A stretch of 64,000 nt of DNA from Avena insularis (taxonomy: Eukaryota > Streptophyta > Magnoliopsida > Poales > Poaceae). Shown here in pieces: positions 55,872 to 64,000 of this stretch. Where the stretch lies: positions 184,980,257-185,044,256 of the forward strand of contig CM042685.1 in assembly GCA_023614405.1 (NCBI GenBank). Direction: 5' to 3'. Within the stretch, counting starts at the first letter, position 1; every line of letters starts with the position of its first letter. A program made the translations under genes and the position numbers. Under the pieces are notes generated by a model. That model ran no database searches. It saw nothing but the letters and a program-made list of their open reading frames with translations, and had not been told where the DNA came from.

Positions 55872-56198
55872 GATGAGGACAACTTTGCTAGCTAGCTCGT
55901 TTTCTCTACTCCTTTCTTCCTTTTTGGTCTCGACGCCAAAGGGGTAGAGAGAGTAGAGTCGCTTCCTTCATGATTTGCCTCTTGCACAAGCCCTCCTTTG
56001 TTCGTTTGCCTCTCATGGGCTTGTGCTTTTATCTGCTCTATCGAACTATTTGTGTGTGTGGTTGGACAATTCTGCAGTTCTCTTATTATACTTGGATTTC
56101 CTATGACTATATGCTTGCTATTATGTGCTAGATATCTGTGTATCTAATCATATCATAATATCTCTTTTTGAATCTAGCTCGGTTTTTCATCGTTAACC

Positions 56199-56212
56199 AA
56201 AAAGGGGGAGAT
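56199..56212 (+). other. Polypurine tract of the TGAAAG-LTR element
   Basis: AAAAAGGGGGAGAT lies directly before the LTR start at 56213. Confidence 0.78.
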
Positions 56213-57530
56213 TGAAAGGGCAAATAGCCCTTATCTAGTGTTTTGGTTAACTATGACATCGAAGCTAGAGAGTGGACTAATGTTTCTACTAGCTTCTCTA
56301 CAGGTGAGAGTCTGCAGTTGTTGGTGAAAGGCGATGTGTGACCCCCCTTTCGTTTCTATATGAAGAGTCAGTGGTTTTATTTCTTATTCTGTCTTTTTAC
56401 TCTTGAGTTAAATAGGAAACACCACACTATTAAGAGGGATGATCACGATGCGCTCTTTAGGGTTGTTCTACACCAAATATACTTCTCATAATCCACCGCC
56501 ACACACCCTTTCGAGGAGAGAGAAAAAATAGCCTTGAAAAATGAGCCCAAATGGGTTACTGCGAAATCGGCAGAAGTACCGGCACCATCGGTACTGTCGC
56601 TGGAATTTCCGGTCGCCGCCGAAAATTCTCGGTGAGCACCAAAATGGCTTACTGCAAGAACTTTCGGTTGTTCGCCGAGAATTTCGGTCGTCGCCAAAAT
56701 TTCCGGCGTGGTGTCCGGTCCAACGGAGCGGTCGCCGGAATTTCCGGCGTGCAACTCGGTCCGACCGAACTTATTGCCGGTTCTATCGTAGGAACCCCAA
56801 ACGGCTCTTTTTCTCCCCATACTATATATACCCCTTTCTTCTCCACTGAGAGGTTAGGCATTTCAGCAAACATTCATTTCTTGAAGCTCTCTCTCTCTCT
56901 CTCCATTGTTGAAACACAAAAGCTTGAGGATCTCCCATTCTACCCAACCAAATCCAAATCCCTTTGGTAGAAAGGAAGAGGAGGTCCCGATCTACGTTTC
57001 CACCAAGACAAAGTTTGTTCCCCCTTGAGTTCATCGAGTTAGCTTGTTACTCTTGGGTTTGTGGGAAACCCTAGGTGGCTAGGGTCACCCGTAGGCATTC
57101 GGCTTGTGATTTGCTCCGTGGAAAGTTTGTGAGGGTTTGGATACTACCTTAAAGTCTACCACGAGTAAGTGAGCTATTCCTTCGTGGGATAGGCTCGGAG
57201 AAGAAGGTGAGCCTTTGTGGCGCGTGAGGAATCCTTCATGGAACCTCACACCTCTCCACCGTGACGTAGCCCCCTTCCCAAAGGTGGTAAACACGAGAAT
57301 ACATCTTCGTCTCTGCGTGCTTCGGTTATTCCTTAACCGATCTCTTACTTGTGTTGTTTACCATGTGATAGCCTTCAATCTTGAAGTATCTTGTTTCAGC
57401 ATCTAGGTTGCCTCACCTAGTTTGCATTTAGGCTCACTTATATTCCGCAAAGCCTAAAACTTGCAAAAGACTATAAAGAATTTTGTAGAAACCTACTCAC
57501 CCCCTCTAGGTTAACCATCTTACACTTTCA
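56213..57530 (+). repeat. 3' LTR of the TGAAAG-LTR element (1318 bp)
   Basis: It starts TGAAAGGGCAAATAG and ends TTACACTTTCA, so the termini TGAAAG and CTTTCA are perfect inverted repeats. The U3 carries palindromic CCGGAATTTCCGG-like sites (56598-56749) and a clear TATA box ACTATATATACC at 56821. A CT microsatellite (CTCTCTCTCTCTCTCT) follows at 56888. The expected right target duplication would begin AACTC. Confidence 0.8.
56598..56749. promoter_or_regulatory. Array of palindromic CGCCGGAATTTCCGGCG-like sites upstream of a TATA box
   Basis: Four related sites lie near 56598-56615, 56673-56690, 56691-56708 and 56733-56749, the last a near-perfect 17-bp palindrome. They lie 70-230 bp before the TATA box at 56821. 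This placement fits an LTR enhancer. The binding factor is unknown. Confidence 0.5.
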
Positions 57531-58109
57531 AACTCAATATCACAATAGATAACCACGGTCATCTAGAGGATTAGACTGATAGCATTTGTGGCACCCCCGG
57601 ATTTATGGTCCGAGAATACCCGTTTTGCCTGCAATTCATGTTCCCATGATCAGTGAGCCATGAGCATAACCGACAAGTATCATTACAACATCCATAATTC
57701 ACGAGTACAAGTACTTACATTTATGCCATTATGGCGATACAACACCAATAGCGGAAGTCTTCAAGCGCAGAGCCCATGTCATGCCTTAACCTACAGGCGA
57801 CTTACTGGGAATACGGCCTAGCTCGCATAGACATCCTCAGCTCCTTCGTTTCTCTCGAACATCTGAAAGTCTGGCCAAATAGATATCCAGGGACAATGCC
57901 GATGAGCACTTTGAATGTACTCACAAACCACCTTAAGAAGACACTAATAAAAGATATGCAATATGGCTGTGGTAGGATAGCACCAAGAGAGGTTCTTTTA
58001 TAAACTAGTTTCTCTTGTAGATATAGCATGTCTCTATATCCTTGTTGAAAAACTTTTGTCAAACATTTGGAAACCCTTTTGAAGAGTTTTAAGAAAACAC
58101 CAGGATTGG
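57531..58109. other. Fragment, possibly an LTR start (TGTGGCACCCCCGG)
   Basis: 57531-57586 is unassigned. From 57587 the sequence TGTGGCACCCCCGGATTTAT looks like the start of a Gypsy-type LTR that is cut at 58109 by the insertion of element D. No reading frame or partner LTR is present. Confidence 0.35.
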
Positions 58110-59653
58110 TGATACGTTGGAAACGTATCTTTAATTTTTGATGCTCCATGCTTGTTTAGTATCTACTTTTCTTTACTTGTCCACACTTTGAGATGTTTTT
58201 CCATGTTTTCTAGTACTAACCTATTAACAAGTTGCAACAATGCAGATTCCTATTTTCTGCTGTTTTTGGTTTCAGAAAAGTTAGTAAAGAAATATTCTCG
58301 GAATTGTACGGGACAAAGGACAAAGTCAATTACTTTCCTTGGGGAACAAGAAGTCCATAGGAGAGCCAGAGGGCCAGCCAGGGGGCCAGACCCACCCTAG
58401 GCGCGGGTGGGCCCCACCTCGTGCCTGGCTAGGGTTTGGTGGCCCTGGCCGCTTCCTTGGTGTCCCCCTTCGCCTATAAGAAGCCCTCGATGCAGAAACC
58501 CTGAGTACCCGATCAAATATCCACGAAACCGTCTGTAGCCGCTTCCACCATCGTCCCTAGATCCGGGGGGGGTCGGAAGTTCTTCCCGGCACCCTGCCGG
58601 AGGGGAGATCATCCCGGAGGCCTTCTCTCCGGTATGATGTGTGAGTAGTTCCACCTTGGACTATGGGTCCATGTAGTAGCTAGATGGTTGTATCTCCTCC
58701 TTTGTGCTTTCATGTATAGATCTTGTGAGCTCCGTTCATGATCAAGATCTAATCTATTTGTAATCATGCATGTTGTGTTTGCGGGGATCTGATGGATATT
58801 GAGATTATTATGTTGGTTTGATTAATGGTTTTGCCTTTATGATTCTATCATGTCTGTGTTATTTGTTATCTTGCATGCTCTCCGTTGTTAGTAGCTATCT
58901 TGGCCAAGTAGTTGCTAGTGACTCCAAGAGAGGGTATTTATGCTCGATAGTGGGTTCATGCCTCTAGTTTCCAAGGGAAGTGACAATAATATCTTCGGTT
59001 GTAGATGTGTTGTTGCTACTAGGGAGAAAACAACGGTATCTTGTTCATGGAACATGTGGACTGTTTACCTTACACACTTTGCTTAAAATAGTTTTCTGTT
59101 GCTTGCAACTTAATACTGGAGAGGGTTCGGATGATAACCTGAAGGTGGACTTCTAGTCATAGATGCAGTTGGATGGCGGTCTATGTATCTTGTTGTATTG
59201 CCCAATCTACCTCATAGGATCTTTTTGACTAGTAATTAAATTGTTATGCCTTGCTTAGTTCCTATCAATTGCCCTGCTGTAATTTGTTTACCCTTCATGC
59301 CATGTTGTTTATCTAAGGAGAGCACCTCTAGTGAACTATGGACCCCGGTCTAATCTTTACCATTGATACATCTTCCACTGTTACTTGTTTACTTGCTGCA
59401 AACCTTTAACTACCATACAATACGTTTAATCCTTTGTTACAGCAAACCGGTGAGCTTGACAACCTCACTGTTCGTTGGGGCAAAGTCTTGAGTTTGTGTT
59501 GTGCAGGTCTTCGTGTCGCTTGCAACACCTGTGTGACGTTTCCTTCCTCCTTCTGGTTCGATAACCTCGGTCTCAACTGAGGGAAAACTTGCTGCTTGCC
59601 GCTTCACGCCTTGCTCTTGGGGTTCCCAACAGGCTGTGCGTAGACAGTCGTCA
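58110..59653 (+). repeat. 5' LTR of Gypsy D
   Basis: TGATACGTTGGAAACG to GACAGTCGTCA, 1544 bp. A TATA-like box (GCCTATAAGAAG) lies near 58471. The end is set by spacing to the primer site, eight bases as against eleven in element B. CCCAACA at 59631 is a less likely alternative. Confidence 0.8.
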
Positions 59654-59661
59654 AGCTTTTC

Positions 59662-59681
59662 TGGCGTCGTTGCCGTGGAGG
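59662..59681 (+). other. Primer binding site of Gypsy D (degenerate tRNA-Asp type)
   Basis: TGGCGTCGTTGCCGTGGAGG differs from the element B site TGGCGCCGTTGCCGGGGA at two of the 18 compared positions. Confidence 0.7.
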
Positions 59682-59888
59682 CCAAGGACGTCTTCACTTC
59701 CTTTCTCTTTACTTTGTTTTTAGTTTGCTTTGTTTCTTTTCCTTGGTTTTGTTTGCCTCTTTTAAAAAAACCCAAAAAAAATTAGTTTAATTTGGTTTGC
59801 TTTCTCTTATCAAAAACACACAAAAAAAAATTAGTTCCTACTCTAGTTGCTGGTCTGTTCTTGCCTTGCTTGGTCATGCTTTCTATCA

Positions 59889-60983
59889 ATGGATGGTTTC
59901 TTTGAAACTAGTTCTTATTGGCAAGGTGGGTTCACGGAACAACAAAAGTATTATTATAAGGAACACCGTTTGTCACAAAAAGGGAAACACTTATGGGAAC
60001 AAATTGATAAGTTGAATACTATTGCTAGAGACGTGTGCTTTACTTATAATGTTACTTATTGCTTTGATAAATCTTGTTGCTGCAGGAGGTATAAACACCT
60101 TCCTTTTCAATGTGAGTATGATGATAATGTTACCATATCTTCTTATGTTAAGGGAAATTATGACTTTTATGATGTGGAACAAATTGAAGAATTTATTGTT
60201 TTTAAGGGTGCATTTGAACTTGCTAGTTTGCTTGAAAATACTGATGATGCACCTTATGAACATGAGGTTTATGAGATACTTAAATTTTGCTTTGACAATT
60301 ACAAGGAAGCAAATGACTATATTCTTGAATATTTTAATAGGTGCTTTCCACAACTGGAAGAGACTAATGCCTTGCAGGAGCCTATGGAAGAAGAAATTGT
60401 TGAAACTGGAAGCTCATTAGATGAAAAAGAGGAGGAGAGTGATGAATAAAAGGAGGAAGAATGGATCTACCCATGTCTACCTTCTAATGAGAGTAACTCT
60501 TTACCTCTTATATTATTTGATTGTCCACCATGCTTACCAAAGGAGGATGAATGTTATGTTCCTGTGGATTCTTTTGAAATATCTACTTTGGGTAAAACAT
60601 GTGAAGGTTTTAATCTCACTATTTTTGAGCTTGATAGAGATTATGTGTTTTTAGATCATGAAAAGCATGCTTTATGTGATAGATATATTATTGAGTTTAT
60701 TCATGATGATACTGAAAATTATTATGAGAGAGTAAAGTATGGTTGTAGAATTTTTCATGGTACTGAAACACCTCTCTATATGCTGAAAGTTTTGAAGTTA
60801 CTCTTGTTTCATCTTCCTATGCCTGTCACTTTGTTCTTTGTGAATTTATTTGCATACAAGATTCCTATGCATAGGAAGTGGGTTAGACTTAAATGTGTTT
60901 TGAATTTGCTTCTTGATGCTCTCTCTTACCTCAATTCATATTCCTTATGTGAGCATCTTCTCAAACTATCATGCCTAACTTAA
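59889..60983 (+). pseudogene. Gypsy D reading frame of unknown function, interrupted by one stop
   Basis: ATG at 59889 (MDGFFETSSYWQGG). The 186 codons to 60449 end in TAA, and the same frame continues without another stop to 60983, so a single nonsense codon splits a protein of about 364 residues. The N-terminal part has a cysteine cluster (residues 50, 58, 63-65 and 75) that could bind metal, and an acidic stretch (about 166-186). The C-terminal part has a hydrophobic, membrane-helix-like segment (KVLKLLLFHLPMPVTLFFV) and the motif MHRKWVRLKC, shared with element B. I recognise no known domain. A structural or envelope-like role is possible but unproven. Confidence 0.55.
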
Positions 60984-61041
60984 ATGCGTTGAAGAAAAGT
61001 ACTTGTTGGGAGATAACCCGAGAGTTTCCTTGAGTCTTGGA

Positions 61042-61062
61042 AGTTATTACTTCAGTAATGAC
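61042..61062 (+). other. Conserved hairpin after the Gypsy D reading frame
   Basis: GTTATTAC pairs with GTAATGAC (one T-G wobble) around TTCA. It is the counterpart of 14186-14207. Confidence 0.55.
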
Positions 61063-61653
61063 CTCTCCTTATCCTTTTTGTTTGCTTTTTGTGCCAAGAA
61101 TGACCTCTAATGAGAGGGAAGTAAGATTTGGGGAGTTACTGTCCCGAAACAGATTTCTGTCCTCCACCAAACAAATTTGTGAGGAGTCTCTGTAACTCGG
61201 ATTGATCTCAAAATTTACTAATAAAGACCCCAGTATGTTAGGTAACTTTCGTTAGTTCAACAGTTTTTTATTTGAGCAACAAAAGATGTTCGAAAAAATT
61301 GGTTTCTACCTGCTGGTCTGTTTTGACAGATTTCTGCCATTATTTGCATTTGCTTCTTATTGATTTCTTTTTGAGTTCTCTTCAGGTAAATTGAGATTTT
61401 TGAAGGATTTATTACACTAGCTTGTGTTTTTAGTGAAAATACTTGCTGTTCCAAAGCTTTGCCAGAGGTCTAATATCTTTTGAATACACTAATGTTGCTA
61501 ATGAAGATTGTGTGAAGTTTTGTATGAAGGAAAAATTTTAGGTGTAGAGGGAGAATGATGCAATAAGATGAAGAATGGACAAAATCTCAAGCTTGAGGAT
61601 GCCACCATGGTGTCACCCCAAGAAATATCCAAGAGGTACAAGCGTCAAAGCTT

Positions 61654-61674
61654 GGGGATGCCCAAGGCATCCCC
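61654..61674 (+). other. Hairpin within an internal polypurine-tract-like motif of Gypsy D
   Basis: GGGGATGCC, loop CAA, GGCATCCCC: a perfect 9-bp stem. It is preceded by CAAAGCTT, so the site copies the true tract AAGCTTGGGGATG at 63630-63642. Confidence 0.6.
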
Positions 61675-62454
61675 TTCTTCATCAATAAAAAGCTCAGGTC
61701 TGTCTAGACACTTCGTTTTTATTGTTTCATGCACAATTGTGTTGTTCTTGGAGCGTCTTAGTTTTCGTTTGCTTTTCTTAGGTTGTTTAGTTTGCTTGAA
61801 TAAAGTTGTTTGGATCCCTGTTCTCGCTGTGTTGTTTTGCAAATAAGTTGCTTGGTGTTGGAAAGGAGTAGTAAGTTCTTGCTTGAAGTGCAAGAGGAGC
61901 TTGCATTGACTGTGACTTAGACTTTAGCATGACATGGTAGGTATTGTTTTTACCTTATGCTTAGTGATTATTGCTGTAACATGTCTTTCTCCAAACAATT
62001 GGGATTGCTTAGTGTGCCTTGAAGAAATTATGCGTTGTTTTAGCATGCAAAAGCATAGTATTGTGGTATTCTCCTTTGATGCTCTGCTTGGTTGACTTGG
62101 CACATGCTCAAACCATGTTATGACTATGACAAGTCACCATTAGCCTCCATGATCATTTAGTCCTTGACTTGTAGTACCACTCTTTGCTTTGATTAGTATG
62201 CGTTGTTGCATTGCATGATTATGGCCATTATTGCTCTCTTAGTTGGTTGCTCCCAGTCTTTGCTAGCCTCCACTTGTGTGAGTAAGTTCTAATCATGCTT
62301 CCAACTCCCAAGAAACCAATTTTTTCCAAAGTGTCCACTATAAATTCCTATGCATGGTGTGTTACACCATTCCAAGTATATTCTTGTTTTCAACTATCTT
62401 CCAATTAAAAACTATTTTGTTATGTGAAAACTTAGTGATTAAAGCCCTCACGAA

Positions 62455-63135
62455 CTTGATGGCACACTTTATTCTTTGCCCCTAATAAACTTGAACCATT
62501 GTGACAACTTTGTTGTATATGCTTGCACTTATAAGTTGGAATTAGCAGAACCGTGCTGTCACGGGGAACGTTTTCAACATTGCACTTGTACCTTGTTGTA
62601 CTCAGTTGATATCATGTTATTTTGTCTATGGATGTCACCGGTGTGAAATAAAGAGGGAACTTGTAAGTCCATGGAGTTTGTATCCTGTGTTAGAGAAACG
62701 CCTGGGCCGCTAGCCTAAGCCATGCCTAATCATGATGGAAACTTGCAGCATCACCATAGTGACATCTATGAAGCATTCTTATTGTAAAAAAGAGATACAT
62801 TGATAAAAGAGGAAAGAGAGAAAAAAGCACCATATTCCCATGGTACATAAGAAGAATTGCTGAGATGCTCATTGTCTGCTTGCCTTGTCGTTTTGGTTAT
62901 GGGAAAGCTCCTGTACCATGTGAAAGGGGTACCCCATTGGCGGTTCTCAATGATATGCAAATACTTACAGTGACAAGAACTTACCTGGACCCAAAGTTGA
63001 GTATGCATGAGGTCTGGCCCTCGTATTCAAGGGACATGAGATTGCCAACTTATACTTCATCAAGCATATACTCCAGCTTTGCCACTTTAACCTTAACCAC
63101 TTCAAGATGCTTATGATAGGGGCAATGACACTTTT
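62455..63135 (+). other. Conserved non-coding block shared by Gypsy D and B
   Basis: The counterpart of 16081-16720. It lies in the same position relative to the 3' LTR (0.5-1 kb before it) in an element with a different LTR. Confidence 0.65.
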
Positions 63136-63629
63136 AATCCCTGCTTCCTTTACAAAAAAGGCCTTTCTTCCACCACTATTGAGTCTGCACCTTCTACCTT
63201 TAGGCACCATTAAGAGAGCATAGTTGTCATTCTGTGTGCAGTGTTCCAAAGCTTATTAATTGATGCATATTGTATTATTACTTGTTCTTGTGCTACTTGT
63301 TTCTAGTCACCCTTGTGAACTTTGCAGGTGTCATATGCATCTATATTGCTACTCTACGAGGGACAAGCTGATTACCACTACGATATGTTTTCTACATGTG
63401 AAACAAACAAACGTTTTTCAATGCATGTTATTCATGATCTTTGTTTGTAGCTTGCCATGCATAGTTACTATGTCCTATTTTTAGAACTCCATCTTTCATG
63501 CACATGTTTAGAGTTCTTTGATCTCAGCTTTCAATGCTTGCAAATGGTTGGATCTTTATTGTGAGGGTGCATGTCACCTCAAAAATTATTCTGTTTATCA
63601 CTTACCTACTCGAGGACGAGCACGAGTTA

Positions 63630-63642
63630 AGCTTGGGGATGT
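63630..63642 (+). other. Polypurine tract of Gypsy D
   Basis: AGCTTGGGGATGT directly precedes the 3' LTR start TGATACGTTGG. The hairpin CTCG-AGGA-CGAG lies just upstream at 63609-63620. Confidence 0.75.
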
Positions 63643-64000
63643 TGATACGTTGGAAATGTATCTATAATTTTTGATGCTCCATGATTGTTTAGTATCTACT
63701 TTGCTTTACTTGTCCACACTTTGAGGTGCTTTTTATATGTTTTCTAGTACTAACCTATTAACAAGTTGCAACAGTGCCAGATGCCTATTTTCTGCTGTTT
63801 TTGGTTTCGGAAAAGTTAGTAAAGAAATATTCTCGGAATTGGATGGGACAAAGGACAAAGTCAATTACTTTCCGTGAGGAACAAGAAGTCCATAGGAGAG
63901 CCGGAGGGGCCAGCCAGGGGGGCCAGACCCACCCCAGGCACGGTGGGACCATGCCTAGGGGGAGGCAGCCAGACCTCCTAGGTGCGGCCAGGGGTGGGCC
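63643..64000 (+). repeat. 3' LTR of Gypsy D (first 358 bp)
   Basis: It starts TGATACGTTGGAAATG and matches 58110-58440 with scattered substitutions. The window ends inside it. Confidence 0.88.

Larger units (their letters stand above)
55314..57530 (+). mobile_element. 3' end of an unclassified LTR retrotransposon
   Basis: Joined to the truncated Gypsy C LTR on the left, it has a terminal reading frame (55392-55871), a long 3' untranslated stretch, a polypurine tract (AAAAAGGGGGAGAT) and a 1318-bp LTR with TGAAAG/CTTTCA ends. The text GACGCCAAAGGGG near 55933 resembles the 3' region of SIRE/Maximus-type Copia elements. That is suggestive only. No pol remains. Confidence 0.68.
58110..64000 (+). 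mobile_element. Gypsy retrotransposon D, non-autonomous (runs off the right edge)
   Basis: A plus-strand element with 5' LTR 58110-59653, tRNA-Asp-like primer site (59662), an unusual reading frame (59889-60983), a long non-coding interior, a polypurine tract (63630-63642) and the first 358 bp of its 3' LTR. No gag of normal type, protease, polymerase or integrase is visible. The two LTRs differ at a visibly higher rate than those of the short-LTR Copia (by eye 7-9 percent over 320 bp), so this is an older insertion. The flank ATTGG at 58105-58109 should recur right of the window if the end assignment is correct. Confidence 0.88.

Overview
The window looks like intergenic DNA from a Triticeae grass (wheat, Aegilops or barley type). 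The evidence is three copies of an Angela/BARE1/WIS-type Copia retrotransposon (LTR ends TGTTGGAGATATGCCC and CCCTACA, tRNA-Met primer site), several Gypsy elements with TGATACG LTRs and a tRNA-Asp-type primer site (TGGCGCCGTTGCCGGGGA), Mutator- and Harbinger-like foldback elements, and very low gene density. I see one convincing host gene: a single-exon F-box/DUF295 gene at 35971-37221. I see no rRNA, tRNA or CRISPR.

Layout. 1-3395: minus-strand Angela copy 1, running off the left edge. 3396-3485 plus 10357-10756: one minus-strand Gypsy LTR piece (family C/D), split by plus-strand Angela copy 2 (3486-10356, exact TAAAC target duplication). 10757-18803: 5'-truncated plus-strand Gypsy element B with a decayed gag-protease, an in-frame Harbinger-like MITE, an accessory coiled-coil reading frame and no RT or integrase. 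18804-19271: probable LINE 3' end and unassigned DNA. 19286-29413: minus-strand polyA retroposon with a 14-bp target duplication, split by Angela copy 3 (20318-29275). 29515-34848: plus-strand Copia element with 156-bp LTRs. 34849-38530: low-copy island with the F-box gene. 38531-39671: Mutator-like non-autonomous element. 39898-41087: 5' end of another LTR element with a second foldback element inside its LTR. 41088-50117: a minus-strand LARD-like element with two 4.1-kb LTRs around only 778 bp. 50914-53650: a minus-strand six-exon pseudogene of the 'putative gypsy type transposon' (Transposase_28) kind. 53668-55312: 3' end and LTR of a family C/D Gypsy element. 55314-57530: 3' end of another LTR element. 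58110-64000: family C/D Gypsy element D, running off the right edge.

How the parts relate. The Gypsy elements are non-autonomous mosaics. B and D have different LTRs and different 5' coding regions. They nevertheless share a hydrophobic C-terminal coding module, a hairpin just after it and about 650 bp of non-coding DNA before the 3' LTR. The Transposase_28-type pseudogene lies antisense immediately before a C-family polypurine tract, as expected for an accessory gene of a Gypsy element. It carries seven nonsense codons but no frameshift. Nearly every other element coding region is broken by indels. All family assignments come from reading motifs by eye; no database search was possible.
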